In this document: piece after piece, positions 1-13,365 of the stretch
How positions within the stretch are numbered: position 1 is the first letter of the stretch
Layout of the letters: each line of letters begins with the position of its first letter
NCBI RefSeq assembly: GCF_023008405.1
Contig: NZ_CP095376.1
Span: forward strand, 520,001 to 584,000
Reading direction: 5' to 3'
From: Amycolatopsis sp. FBCC-B4732
Lineage (GTDB): Bacteria; Actinomycetota; Actinomycetes; Mycobacteriales; Pseudonocardiaceae
Length of the DNA stretch: 64,000 nucleotides
The notes under the pieces: model-generated
What the model was told of the DNA's origin: nothing
Seen by the model: the letters and a program-made list of their open reading frames with translations, nothing else
The model's database searches: none
Program-made: the position numbers and the translations under genes

Positions 1-3047
<3,047 letters not shown>

Positions 3048-3119
3048 TACGAAGATGTTGCGCATCCACTCTACGGTTCTGAAACACCACGCCAGTATGG
3101 TGTGTGTTGTTTCGGAGTG

Positions 3120-3237
3120 TTTCGGTGGTTTTAGCGTCAGGGAAACGCCCGGTCCCATTCCGAACCCGGAAGCTAAGCTTGACAGCGCCGATGGTACTGC
3201 AACCGAAGGGTTGTGGGAGAGTAGGACACCGCCGAAC
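3120..3237 (+). rRNA. 5S ribosomal RNA
   Basis: Follows the 23S gene after a spacer of about 70 bases. It contains the conserved internal block GGTCCCATTCCGAACCCGGA and closing TGGGAGAGTAGGACACCGCC, and the ends (TTCGGTGG and CCGCCGAA) pair as helix I. The length of about 118 nt is typical for actinobacteria. Confidence 0.95.
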
Positions 3238-3248
3238 ATAACCAAATG

Positions 3249-3291
3249 AAAGGCCCCGGTCGAGAACCTCACGGTTCTCCCGGGGCCTTTC
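3249..3291. terminator. Bidirectional terminator between rRNA operon and cobF
   Basis: Perfect hairpin with outer arms AAAGGCCCCGG / CCGGGGCCTTT and an inner GAGAACC / GGTTCTC helix. It lies just after 5S and 2 bases before the cobF stop codon on the other strand, so it can end both convergent transcripts. Confidence 0.85.
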
Positions 3292-3292
3292 G

Positions 3293-4060
3293 CTATTTCC
3301 GGACCGGCCGGCGCAGCAGGTAGGTGTCCATGATCCAGCCGTGCCGCTCCCGAGCCTCGGCCCGTACGCGCCGGATCTCCGCCGCCAGGCCGTCCGTGAG
3401 CGGGCCCGAAAGCAGGATCTCGTCCGGAGTCCCGACGTAGGCGCCCCAGAAGATCTGCAAATCCTCGTCGGTGAAGCGGTCGAAGGTCGTGTGGGCGTCC
3501 AGGAGCACGAAGACGTCGTCGACCCCGTCCGGCCAGCCTTCGGCCAGCCGCCGGCCGGTCGTGAGCTGGACCGCGCGGCCGATCTGGTTCATCGTCGTCC
3601 GGTGCCGGGCCACCAGCGCCGAGATGCTGCTGACCCCCGGCACGACCTCGTAGTCGAACGAGACGTTCCCTCGCGCGAGCACCGCCTCGATCAGGGCGAT
3701 CGTGCTGTCGTACAGCGACGGGTCGCCCCAGACCAGGAACGCCCCCGTGCCGTCGGGGCCCAGCTCCGAGCGGATCAGCCGCTCGTAGACCTCCGCGCGC
3801 GCCGCGTGCCAGTCGGCGACCGCGGCCCGGTAGTCCGCCGGCGTCCGGTCGCGGGGCGGGTCCTCCGCCAGCACGACGCGGTAGCCCGGCCGCGTGACGA
3901 ACCGGTCGAGGATCTCCTGCCGCAGCCGCACCAGGTCGGCCTTCTCCGAGCCCTTGTCGAGCACGAAGAAGACGTCGACGCGGTTGAGGCGGTCGATCGC
4001 CTGCACCGTGAGGTGCTCCGGGTCGCCGGCACCGATGCCGATCGCGTAGAGCTTGCGCAT
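3293..4060 (-). CDS. cobF: Precorrin-6A synthase (deacetylating), CobF
   Basis: A 255-residue SAM-dependent tetrapyrrole methylase of the aerobic cobalamin pathway. In the known reaction it methylates C1 of precorrin-5 and releases acetate to give precorrin-6A. The N-terminal GIGAGDPEHLT loop (from residue 8) and a mid-protein VWGDPSLYD motif are the family's SAM/substrate signatures. The ATG at 4060 is chosen because it immediately precedes the conserved start of the fold; an upstream in-frame extension would run through the divergent copZ promoter. It stands alone, with no other cob genes in view, and shares its upstream region with the copper island. Confidence 0.9.
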   Translation of the reverse strand: MRKLYAIGIGAGDPEHLTVQAIDRLNRVDVFFVLDKGSEKADLVRLRQEILDRFVTRPGYRVVLAEDPPRDRTPADYRAAVADWHAARAEVYERLIRSELGPDGTGAFLVWGDPSLYDSTIALIEAVLARGNVSFDYEVVPGVSSISALVARHRTTMNQIGRAVQLTTGRRLAEGWPDGVDDVFVLLDAHTTFDRFTDEDLQIFWGAYVGTPDEILLSGPLTDGLAAEIRRVRAEARERHGWIMDTYLLRRPVRK

Positions 4061-4093
4061 GGGTCGAGTCTGTCGGGCCCGATGGTGAACCCC

Positions 4094-4108
4094 TACCCCC
4101 GATGGGTA
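4094..4108. promoter_or_regulatory. CsoR-like copper operator upstream of copZ
   Basis: Inverted repeat TACCC-N5-GGGTA matching the G/C-tract pseudo-palindrome bound by CsoR-family repressors. Its right arm overlaps a TATAAA-like -10 element (4107-4112) and it sits about 30 bp before copZ, a good position for repression of the copZ-copA transcript. A second copy precedes csoR itself. Confidence 0.7.
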
Positions 4109-4138
4109 TAAATGAGGGGAGAGCGAAAGGACCCTCAG

Positions 4139-4344
4139 ATGACCGAAGCGAGCTACACCGTCGAGGGCATGACCTGCGGACACTGCGCCACGTCGGTCCG
4201 CGAAGAGGTCTCCGAACTCACCGGGGTCCGGCAGGTGGACGTCGACGTCGAGAGCGGGCGCGTGATCGTGACCAGTGACACCCCGCTGGCCGCCGAAGCC
4301 GTCGCCGCCGCCGTCACCGAGGCCGGTTACCGCCTGGTGGCGTG

Positions 4345-4345
<1 letters not shown>
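4139..4345 (+). CDS. copZ: Copper chaperone CopZ (heavy-metal-associated domain)
   Basis: A 68-residue single HMA-domain protein that carries Cu(I) in the cytosol and hands it to the CopA ATPase. The metal site is GMTCGHC with Cys13 and Cys16; the rest follows the ferredoxin-like pattern of the family. The ATG at 4139 is preferred over an earlier in-frame start because GAAAGGA lies at good spacing and translation then begins just before the HMA fold. Its stop overlaps the copA start, so the two are translationally coupled, and a CsoR-like operator lies upstream. Confidence 0.92.
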
Positions 4346-6465
<2,120 letters not shown>

Positions 6466-6480
6466 ACCCCCGGAGGGTAT
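6466..6480. promoter_or_regulatory. CsoR-like operator upstream of csoR
   Basis: ACCCCCGGAGGGTAT resembles the TACCC/GGGTA operator before copZ. It begins directly after the copA stop and lies 40 bp before csoR, so csoR probably has its own autoregulated promoter besides read-through from copA. Confidence 0.6.
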
Positions 6481-6520
6481 AGTCGGTGGTCAGGGACGCG
6501 GACGAGGGGACAGGTGGGCG

Positions 6521-6802
6521 ATGACGGGTTACGGCACCGAACGAGAGGCCTATCTCAAGCGCTTGCGCCGGATCGAGGGGCAGATCCGCGGGCTGCAGCG
6601 CATGGTCGAGCAGGACAAGTACTGCATCGACATCCTGACCCAGGTCTCGGCGGCGACGAAGGCACTGCAGTCGTTCTCGCTGGAACTGCTCGACGAGCAC
6701 TTGGCGACGTGCGTCGTCCAGGCGGCGGCGTCGGGTGGCGAGGAAGCGGACCTGAAGGTGCGGGAAGCGTCGGACGCGATCGCCCGGCTGGTCCGTTCGT
6801 AA
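6521..6802 (+). CDS. csoR: Copper-sensing transcriptional repressor CsoR
   Basis: A 93-residue all-helical repressor of the CsoR/RcnR family. The Cu(I) ligand triad Cys-His-Cys is intact at Cys35, His60 and Cys64, which separates copper sensors from other family members. The N-terminal RLRRIEGQIRGLQRM helix is the basic DNA-binding signature. It lies directly after copA, and two G/C-tract inverted repeats upstream of copZ and of csoR are the likely operators. Copper binding should release repression of the export system. Confidence 0.92.
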   Translation: MTGYGTEREAYLKRLRRIEGQIRGLQRMVEQDKYCIDILTQVSAATKALQSFSLELLDEHLATCVVQAAASGGEEADLKVREASDAIARLVRS

Positions 6803-6803
6803 G

Positions 6804-7511
6804 TTATCTGACCAGTACGGCGATGATGAGGCCGCCGGCGTTGGTGGCGAAGTGCACGATGACGGAGGCGAGCACGCCCCGGCCGGCGTGCCGCCACCAG
6901 TGCAGGAAGATCCCGGCGACACCGGCCGCGGCCATGGCGAGGATCTGCAGGACGACCACGGGAGTCGACCCGAACACGGCGTGCACGGCGGCGTTGCGGC
7001 CGATGGCCAGTGCGGGGAGGACGTGCCAGAGCCCGAAGAGCGCGGCCGAGCAGAGGATGGGCGGCCAGCGCCAGCGGTCGTCGGTCGCGCCGAAGAGGCC
7101 GGGGAGGACTCCGCGGAAAGCGATTTCTTCGACGAGGACGGTCCCGAAGAGGATGCGTCCGCAGGTCAGCCAGAGGAGCTGGGTGAGGTCGGGGTCGCCT
7201 ACGCGGCCGTCTTGGTAGACGGTGCGGAGGCTGGGGATCGCCAGCGCGATCCCGAAGATGACGGCGATGAGTGCGGCACCGGCCAGGCCGACGAGCGCCG
7301 GGCGGCGGAGGGCGCTGAGGCCGAGGTCGGCCCAGCTGCAGCCGGCGGCTCTTCCGAGGGTGATGAGGATGAGGGCGGCGATCAGGCCGCAGAGGGGGTA
7401 GGCCCAGCCGGGCAGGACGCGGTTGGCGAGGGTGGTGGCCGCCGCGAGGACGAGGACGGCGGTGACCAGGGCGAACACGCGGCGAGGCGTGAAGGGGACG
7501 GCCTCGCTCAA
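6804..7511 (-). CDS. CPBP-family intramembrane metalloprotease
   Basis: A 235-residue multi-pass membrane protein of the CAAX-protease/bacteriocin-processing (Abi) family. The three catalytic motifs are present: EEIAFRG, FGLWH and a later H-x3-N in VIVHFATN. Family members are intramembrane endopeptidases, but the substrate of this one is unknown. It converges on csoR with a one-base gap. It is 6 kb from the azole-peptide locus, so a role in leader cleavage there is possible but not supported by operon structure. Confidence 0.8.
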   Translation of the reverse strand: MSEAVPFTPRRVFALVTAVLVLAAATTLANRVLPGWAYPLCGLIAALILITLGRAAGCSWADLGLSALRRPALVGLAGAALIAVIFGIALAIPSLRTVYQDGRVGDPDLTQLLWLTCGRILFGTVLVEEIAFRGVLPGLFGATDDRWRWPPILCSAALFGLWHVLPALAIGRNAAVHAVFGSTPVVVLQILAMAAAGVAGIFLHWWRHAGRGVLASVIVHFATNAGGLIIAVLVR

Positions 7512-8098
7512 GGTCGGATGCCCACGGTTGCGACGGGCCTGACTGGGGTCGGCGGGTTCGCCGCTGGAGTGCCGCGCGGGCTGGTGGTGCCGGGGCGGCG
7601 AGGTCGCGAATGACCCATTGGGGGCGCCGCAGTCGGCTGGTGGCCGCTGGGTCCGGTGACCTGGGCTGGTCGGGGTGGCAGTGGTCGGGAGTGGGGCATT
7701 GGCGGCATCGCCGCAGCTGGCTGGTGGCCGCTGGGTCCGGTGACCTGGGCTGGTCGGGGTGGCAGTGGTCGGGAGTGGGGGATTGGCGGCATCGCCGCAG
7801 CTGGCTGGTGGCCGCTGGGTCCGGTGACCTGGGCTGGTCGGGGTGGCAGTGGTCGGGAGTGGGGGATTGGCGGCATCGCCGCACTCGGTGGGCAGCCTCG
7901 GCCGCCGAGGGCTCCGGCCAGCCGGGCCGATAGAGGTCGCGAATCGGTCATTGGCGGCGGCAGCGGTCCCGAATGGGGCATTCGCGGCACCCTCGGCCGG
8001 CTGCCGCAGGGCCGGGCGTCGGCCAGCCGAGACGGCAAAGGTCCCGAATGAGTCATTCGCGACACCACCGCCGGCCGCCCGCCACCTGCACCCACCAA
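7512..8098. repeat. Array of 84-bp tandem repeats carrying GAATG-type palindromes
   Basis: A 590-bp stretch without a convincing gene. Three almost identical 84-bp units begin at 7635, 7719 and 7803. Seven copies of a 24-bp imperfect palindrome start at 7602, 7683, 7767, 7851, 7935, 7965 and 8040; four are spaced exactly 84 bp. The last copy (8040-8063) has the intact core GAATGAGTCATTC, while those inside the array are degenerate (GGAGTGGGGCATTGG). Both strands are open only because 84 is a multiple of three and the DNA is GC-rich. Confidence 0.85.
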
Positions 8099-8100
8099 GG

Positions 8101-8943
8101 TCAGCTGACCGGGTCGGCCAGGTTGTCCGCTGGTGAGCGGCGCTGGACCGGCACTCTCTTCGACATCGGCATCGGCAACGTCGCTTCCGGGTCGAACGGC
8201 GCCGGGCGGTCGTCCAGGGCCACCGCTGCCTCGCTCAGCAATGTCCGGCAGCCCGTCAAGCTCGCGTGCAGCTTGTCGCGGACCTCGTTCAACGCCGTGA
8301 CCTCGCGCTCGGCCGCGCCGACCAGGGCCTCGCCGCGGGTGGTGGCCTCCGCTACCAGCCGGTCCGCCTTCGTCCTGGCGGCCGCTTCCTGCTCTGCCAG
8401 CTCGCGCATCGCCTCCGCGCGGCGGACCGTCATCGCGCGCTTGTGGTCCTCTTCCAGCTCCGCTCGGCGGTGGGCCGCCGCTTCGTCGAGTTCGCGGCGG
8501 CGCTGCTCGGAGGCGCGCATCAGCTCTTCGTGCTCGGTGCGGTGGCGGTCGCGCTCCGCTTCCGCCTCGGCCACCAGGCGGCGCTCCTCCGCGGTCAGGC
8601 GGACGGCCTCCGCCTTCGCTTCTTCGCGGATGCGGGCCGCGGTTTCCGTTGCGCGGCCGGTGATTTCGGCCGCCTCTTCGCGGGTGAGCTCGATCATCCG
8701 GCGCGAGCGCTCCTGGAGGGCGTCCGGGGCGATCGGGGTGCGGCTGATCCGGTCGATCTTCACGCGGAGCTCACCGTTCCGCTCCGCGAGCTCGGCTCCG
8801 CGGCGGCGCGCCGCGTCGCGTTCGGTCGTGAGCCTGCGGATCTCGGACTCGGCCCACTCGACGTATTCCTTGACCTGGACGCGATTGAAGCCGCGCCACG
8901 CCAGGTCGAATCGGGTCACGTCCTCGCCACCGCCGGGGGCCAT
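8101..8943 (-). CDS. DivIVA-domain coiled-coil protein
   Basis: A 280-residue protein. The N-terminus (FDLAWRGFNRVQVKEYVEW, about residues 12-30) matches the DivIVA membrane-targeting/dimer motif. From about residue 30 to 240 it is a charged Glu/Ala/Arg coiled coil, ending in a short proline- and arginine-rich tail. Proteins of this type organise polar growth and cytoskeletal assemblies in actinomycetes. It is shorter than Scy or FilP and lacks the Wag31 tail, so its exact role is open. The ATG at 8943 follows a plausible GGAGGTGAG site. Confidence 0.8.
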   Translation of the reverse strand: MAPGGGEDVTRFDLAWRGFNRVQVKEYVEWAESEIRRLTTERDAARRRGAELAERNGELRVKIDRISRTPIAPDALQERSRRMIELTREEAAEITGRATETAARIREEAKAEAVRLTAEERRLVAEAEAERDRHRTEHEELMRASEQRRRELDEAAAHRRAELEEDHKRAMTVRRAEAMRELAEQEAAARTKADRLVAEATTRGEALVGAAEREVTALNEVRDKLHASLTGCRTLLSEAAVALDDRPAPFDPEATLPMPMSKRVPVQRRSPADNLADPVS

Positions 8944-9063
8944 GCCTCACCTCCGAATTGGATGGTTTTTCCTCGGCCGCACCTTTTCCTTGCGGTACCG
9001 GGGAATCCGGTGTGCACCCCAGTGTGCCGCAAACCCGCCGCCGCGCGCTGCCCGGGCGGGTGA

Positions 9064-9789
9064 TCATTCGTCGAGCGGTTCCCCGGCGCCGGTGGACGTG
9101 CTCCGCACGCCGGGCAGTTCGGCGAGTTCGGCGGCGAGGTCGTAGAGATCACCGCGGCCGTCGAGGCGCAGCGTGACGACCGCGATCCGTTGCCCCTCCT
9201 CGGAAAGGGACTCGTGGTCGACGTCGACGTGCTGCACCGACCAGCCCCGTCCGGTGCACGTGGCCAGTGCCGCGCGCAGCACGCCGTGGCCGTCGAGGTA
9301 GCTCAGCTGCAGGAGCGGCGGTTCCCGGCGGTGCCGCGCGACGAACCGCTGCAGCGGCGGGAACCCGCGGGTCACCACGAAGTGCGCGATCGTCGCGCCG
9401 ACGGCGAGCACCGGGAGGCCCGCACCGCACGCCGTGCCGATCGCGGCGGTGACCCAGATCGTCGCCGCCGTGGTCAGGCCGCGGACCGCGTCGCGGCGGA
9501 CGAAGATCAGGCCGCCGCCGATGAAGCCGATGCCGGACACGATCTGCGCCGCGATCCGCGACGGGTCGAGCGACACGTGGTCGAGGCCGAGCAGGTCGGC
9601 GAAACCGTACTTCGACACCAGCATGAACACGGCCGACCCGACCCCGACCAGGCTGTGCGTCCGCAGCCCGGCGGCCTTCATGCCGGCTTCGCGTTCGAGC
9701 CCGATGGCGACGCTCAGCACGAGCGCGAGCAGCACCGGCGGCAGCAGTTCCCACTGCGCCGACGTGGACCACAGAGTGGGCAAGGTCAC
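9064..9789 (-). CDS. MgtC/SapB-family membrane protein
   Basis: A 241-residue protein with five predicted N-terminal membrane helices (residues 12-150) holding the MgtC signatures IGLEREAGMKAAGLRTH and GIGFIGGGLIF, followed by a cytosolic ACT-like domain. Homologues influence Mg2+ homeostasis, ATP synthase activity or virulence; transport by MgtC itself is disputed. It stands alone; no riboswitch-like leader is evident in the 100 bp upstream. Confidence 0.85.
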   Translation of the reverse strand: MTLPTLWSTSAQWELLPPVLLALVLSVAIGLEREAGMKAAGLRTHSLVGVGSAVFMLVSKYGFADLLGLDHVSLDPSRIAAQIVSGIGFIGGGLIFVRRDAVRGLTTAATIWVTAAIGTACGAGLPVLAVGATIAHFVVTRGFPPLQRFVARHRREPPLLQLSYLDGHGVLRAALATCTGRGWSVQHVDVDHESLSEEGQRIAVVTLRLDGRGDLYDLAAELAELPGVRSTSTGAGEPLDE

Positions 9790-9892
9790 GACCTCCTGTC
9801 GCTTCGTCCGACGGCACGCGAAGAGAACCGCGAGCCCGTCACCAGGGGATACTGGGTCAAGACCCCCGATCGTGCCAGGGTGAGGTGAGCTC

Positions 9893-10564
9893 GTGACAGC
9901 GACCCGGCCGGTCCCGGCCCCGGACTTCGTCGGCTACCCGGAAGTGCGGCGCCACGTCCGCGCGCTGCTCGACGGGCGGCCCGGCACGCACCGGCGCCCG
10001 GTCCCGGCGTGTCCGAAGTGGACCGTCACGGACCTGCTCGACCACGTCCTCGAGAAGGCCGAGGGCGTCCTCGAGCGCCACGGCGGCACGCTGCCGCCCG
10101 CGGTGCCGCGCGAGGTCCCCGAGCTGCTCGACCGCTGGGACGAGATCGGCGACGAACTCGACCGGCGCTTCGCGGACGCGGGCGGGCGCAGCGGCGAAGT
10201 GCTGGTGATGGACGCCTACACCCACGAACTCGACCTGCGCGCGGCCCTCGGCGTCCCGCCGCCGGTGGAGCACCTGGCCTGGGCGCCGAGCTTCGACGTG
10301 CTGGTCCGCGGCTTTTCGGGCTCGATCGCCGGCCGCGGCCTGCCGTCGGTCGGGATCCGCACGACGGGCGGCTCGGCCTGGACGGCGGGCGCGGGACGGC
10401 CCGGCGTGACGGTGACCGCCCCGGCCCACGAGCTCTACCGGGCGCTGGCCGGACGCCGGTCGTTGACCCAGCTCACGGCACTGGACTGGAGCGCGCCGCC
10501 GGCGCGGTGGCTCCCCGCGTTCACCTGGGGACCGTTCCAGCCCCCGCCCCGACCCGGGATCTGA
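9893..10564 (+). CDS. DinB-like maleylpyruvate isomerase-family protein
   Basis: A 223-residue protein of the mycothiol-dependent maleylpyruvate isomerase/DinB superfamily common in actinobacteria. The WTVTDLLDHVLEK helix and later MDAYTHELDLRAALG, with the His-containing helix typical of the metal site, support the assignment. Members are thiol-dependent isomerases or transferases; the substrate is unknown. The GTG start at 9893 is preceded by AGGTGAG. It is the first of three DinB-like genes in this window. Confidence 0.7.
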   Translation: MTATRPVPAPDFVGYPEVRRHVRALLDGRPGTHRRPVPACPKWTVTDLLDHVLEKAEGVLERHGGTLPPAVPREVPELLDRWDEIGDELDRRFADAGGRSGEVLVMDAYTHELDLRAALGVPPPVEHLAWAPSFDVLVRGFSGSIAGRGLPSVGIRTTGGSAWTAGAGRPGVTVTAPAHELYRALAGRRSLTQLTALDWSAPPARWLPAFTWGPFQPPPRPGI

Positions 10565-10579
10565 GCGCGCCGGACGTCG

Positions 10580-10624
10580 TGAACGACTCTTTCATGCCAT
10601 CAGATGAAATGAAAGAGTCGTTCA
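10580..10624. repeat. Palindromic intergenic element, ACGACTCTTTCAT family
   Basis: Perfect 16-bp inverted repeat (TGAACGACTCTTTCAT / ATGAAAGAGTCGTTCA) with a 13-nt loop, located between convergent genes and touching the stop region of the copCD gene. The same 16-bp word recurs at 28.5 kb and 61.8 kb. It probably acts as a terminator-like or REP-type element. Confidence 0.8.
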
Positions 10625-10626
10625 TG

Positions 10627-11949
10627 TCAGCCGCCGGGGGGTGTGACTGTCAGGAGCGCTGCCAGCGCCAGCACCACCACGCTGAGCAGGACCTCCACCG
10701 CGACCGCTCCGCGCAGGCGGCGGAGCGTGACCGTTTTCGTGGTGCCTTCGGCCGGTTCGGCCACGCTCCGCCGGACCGCCGCGCGCGAGCGGCTCGCCAC
10801 CGCCAGCAGCGCCGCCAGGCCGGCGATCTTCAGCAGCACCAGCAGGCCGAACTCGGTCGTCCACAGCGTGGACAGCGCCGGCATGATCCGCAGCGCCAGG
10901 ATCGCGCCGCTGATCGCGACCGCCGTCACCGAGCCCGCCGCGATGCGGGAAAACCGCGTCGCGACTCCGACCAGGTCTTCGTCCGGGGCCGGGCGGTACA
11001 GGCACAGGGCCAGCTGGACCAGGCCGCCCGCCCAGACCGCGATCGCACCGAAGTGGACCAGGTCCGCCGTCACCGAGACGAACATGACCGGGTCCGTCAC
11101 CGGGTGGCCGGTGGCCGAGAACGTCAGCAGGACGACGAAGCCCGTCACCATGGTCAGGTTCTCGTAGCGGGCCCGCAGCCGGTCCGGCTGCCCGGGCCGC
11201 AGCAGCCTGGGCAGCAGCACGAGCAGCACGGCCACCGCGACCAGCCGGAGCAGCAGCAGCTTCCCGTAGGCGACGCGCAGCGTGTCCGCCAGCAGCCCGA
11301 AGTCGGACACCGCGCCGATGCCCCGCCCGGCCGCGTAGGGGCCTTGCAGCACGAACGCCGCCACGGTGGCCGCCGCGACCAGGCCCGCGCCGGTGTTCAA
11401 GAGCCGGCGGGCCCGGCGGTCGGTACGGCCCGCCGGGCGGCACAGGACCAGGAACGCCGCGCCGCCGAGGAGGACGACGCCGAGGTAGGCCAGCCAGCGC
11501 ACCGACGTCGAGGCCGCGTCGACGACGCCGTCGGTGCCGGTGGCCGCGGACACCGCGCCCGCCGACGTCACCAGCGGGCCGGTGCCGACGACGAACGCGA
11601 ACGTGCCGCGCACCGGGTGGGAGTCGGCCGAGACGAACGCGTACTCGACCAGGTAGCTGCCGTCGGAGATGCCCGGCTGCAGCTTCACGGCGAGCTGTTC
11701 GGCGTCCTCGCCGGGCTGGAACACCGGACCGGAGTCCACCTGCTTGCCCGTCAGGTCGACGACCTTGATCGACCCGGGCTGGATCCCGACGTTCTCCGAC
11801 AGCGTGACCGACACCAGGGACGGCGCCGCGCTCAGGCGGGCGCCGTCCCCGGGGGTCGACGAGACGACTTCGACGTGCGCCGAAGCGGGTGTGGCGCCGA
11901 GCAGCAACCAGCCGGCCAGGAAGGCCAGCAGGGCCAGCGCACGTTTCAC
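10627..11949 (-). CDS. CopC-CopD fusion, copper-resistance membrane protein
   Basis: A 440-residue protein. A signal peptide (residues 1-24, ending ASA) is followed by mature His25, the N-terminal copper ligand of CopC domains, and a CopC beta-sandwich to about residue 120 with DSHPVRG. The rest is the eight-helix CopD domain (YcnJ-like arrangement). The family handles periplasmic or extracellular copper and its uptake. The start is GTG at 11949 (MKRALALL); it overlaps the stop of the upstream membrane gene as GTGA, implying coupled translation. Confidence 0.85.
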   Translation of the reverse strand: MKRALALLAFLAGWLLLGATPASAHVEVVSSTPGDGARLSAAPSLVSVTLSENVGIQPGSIKVVDLTGKQVDSGPVFQPGEDAEQLAVKLQPGISDGSYLVEYAFVSADSHPVRGTFAFVVGTGPLVTSAGAVSAATGTDGVVDAASTSVRWLAYLGVVLLGGAAFLVLCRPAGRTDRRARRLLNTGAGLVAAATVAAFVLQGPYAAGRGIGAVSDFGLLADTLRVAYGKLLLLRLVAVAVLLVLLPRLLRPGQPDRLRARYENLTMVTGFVVLLTFSATGHPVTDPVMFVSVTADLVHFGAIAVWAGGLVQLALCLYRPAPDEDLVGVATRFSRIAAGSVTAVAISGAILALRIMPALSTLWTTEFGLLVLLKIAGLAALLAVASRSRAAVRRSVAEPAEGTTKTVTLRRLRGAVAVEVLLSVVVLALAALLTVTPPGG

Positions 11950-12521
11950 GACGCGGAGAGCGCGGGCTGCCTCGGCACACCGCACGAGCAGCCGGTGATC
12001 TCGCGCTCGGCGGCCGAAGCACGCCGGTGCAGCACGACCGCGACGATCATCGGGATGGTGACGATCGTGTTGTAGAACAGGTGCAGTTCCACCCGGGGAA
12101 CCAGCAGCTGGATGATGCTGGTGGGCACCTTCTGCCCGGCCAGCCGCCAGCCGCTCTGCGCCTGGATGAACAGCAGCAGGTGCTCGATGTGGTGCCAGAA
12201 CTGGATGCCCAGCGCGAGGTTCCACCACTGCCGCGAGCGGCCCGCGAACCCGTGCCGCAGCACCCACAGGAACACCAGCATCACCAGTGCGTAGCCGTAG
12301 TGCAGCCACTCCTGCGAGATCAGCCACGGGAAGGGCATGCCGAGCACGCCGCGGGCTCGCGAAGTCGGCCAGCCCAGCGCGTAGATCTGCACGGCCTGCA
12401 CGATGTGCTCGCCCCAGTGGGCGAGGACGATCAGCATGAACACCGCGAGCGCGCGGTTGTGGTACCGGCTGTTGAGACTGCCCAGGAACCCGGCAGGGCG
12501 AGTGATTTCGGACGTCGACAT
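11946..12521 (-). CDS. Histidine-rich integral membrane protein coupled to CopC-CopD
   Basis: A 191-residue protein with about five membrane helices and histidine clusters in membrane segments (HWGEH near residue 35, FWHHIEH near residue 107). I do not recognise a named family. It is the first gene of a two-gene operon with the CopC-CopD fusion, overlapping by 4 bases, so a copper- or haem-linked membrane role is a reasonable inference. The ATG at 12521 follows CTGGGG at acceptable spacing. Confidence 0.65.
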   Translation of the reverse strand: MSTSEITRPAGFLGSLNSRYHNRALAVFMLIVLAHWGEHIVQAVQIYALGWPTSRARGVLGMPFPWLISQEWLHYGYALVMLVFLWVLRHGFAGRSRQWWNLALGIQFWHHIEHLLLFIQAQSGWRLAGQKVPTSIIQLLVPRVELHLFYNTIVTIPMIVAVVLHRRASAAEREITGCSCGVPRQPALSAS

Positions 12522-12672
12522 GCGAACCCCAGGTCTCCCGAAGTCGAAAGGTGTGCGTAGACGATAGCCGTCCGCGAGCGGTGATCCGTTACTCCGGATT
12601 GCGCATTCCACCAGGGAAACTGCGGTACTCGGCCGATTGCGCGCCGCGGGGTGGCCCCGCGGCGCGGATCGG

Positions 12673-13365
12673 TCAGTGCGCGACGAGACCGGTCGGGCGG
12701 TCCGGGGCCGGCGGGACGCGGAACAGGCGGGTGAACAGGTCCAGGTGCGCCGGGTCGCCCTCGACGCGGACCTTGCCGCTGGCGATCGCGTCCGGCGCGG
12801 ACAGGTTGCCGTTGAGCAGGTCCAGCAGCGCCGGTCCCTGCGGCTCGATCACCAGGTCGGCGGCGGGCAGCGCGCCCGCGGACGCCTTGAGCGCGCCGTC
12901 GTCGACCATGGCGTGCACGACCATGTCGCCGGGGTGGTGCAGCTCGTAGTTGACGTGCACGCCCGTGGCGGCCTCCTCCTGGAAGGTCGTGTAGAGCGAG
13001 ATGATCGCGGTGTCGAGGGTGAAGACCTCGTCCGGCTTCGGGTAGGTCAGCGACCGCGAGCCCCACAGGCCCAGGTCGAGGACGATGTGGTCGAGCTCGG
13101 TGCCGTACTCGGTCAGCTCGTAGACGATGCCGCCGTCCAGCTGCGACAGCACGCGCCGCCGGACCACGCCCGACTCTTCGAGCTCGTTGAGCCGGGAGGT
13201 CAGGATGCTCACCGGGATGCGTGGCAGGGTGCGCTGCAGGTCGGTGAACCGCTTCGGGCCGAGCATGAGGTCCCGGACGACGAGCAGCGACCAGCGCTCG
13301 CCGACGATCTCGAGCGCCCGGGCCAGGCCGCAGAACTGTCCGTAGGTGCGAGCAGAGGTAGGCAT
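12673..13365 (-). CDS. HxlR-type winged-helix regulator with SCP2-like C-terminal domain
   Basis: A 231-residue protein. Residues 1-100 form an HxlR DNA-binding domain (YGQFCGLARALEIVGERWSLLVVRDLMLG, then ILTSRLNELEESGVVRR); residues 125-225 look like an SCP2/sterol-carrier-type pocket. It is divergent from the azole-peptide operon across a 302-bp region containing two TGYGTTTYRCA palindromes, so it may control that operon. A close paralogue sits at 28588-29286 beside the enediyne cluster. The start at 13365 has GAGGA upstream. Confidence 0.82.
   Translation of the reverse strand: MPTSARTYGQFCGLARALEIVGERWSLLVVRDLMLGPKRFTDLQRTLPRIPVSILTSRLNELEESGVVRRRVLSQLDGGIVYELTEYGTELDHIVLDLGLWGSRSLTYPKPDEVFTLDTAIISLYTTFQEEAATGVHVNYELHHPGDMVVHAMVDDGALKASAGALPAADLVIEPQGPALLDLLNGNLSAPDAIASGKVRVEGDPAHLDLFTRLFRVPPAPDRPTGLVAH

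Noticed and set aside
6804-7511. CPBP protease as the leader peptidase of the azole-peptide locus
   Set aside because: It is 6 kb away, in a different transcription unit next to csoR; the link is only by family name.
7635-7886. Possible CRISPR array
   Set aside because: Units are directly abutting 84-bp repeats without unique spacers, and no cas genes occur in the window.
7508-8098. A 196-codon minus-strand frame with 28-residue proline-rich repeats
   Set aside because: It exists because the 84-bp repeat unit is a multiple of three. The opposite strand is equally open, the motif units are palindromic non-coding elements, and no good ribosome site is present.
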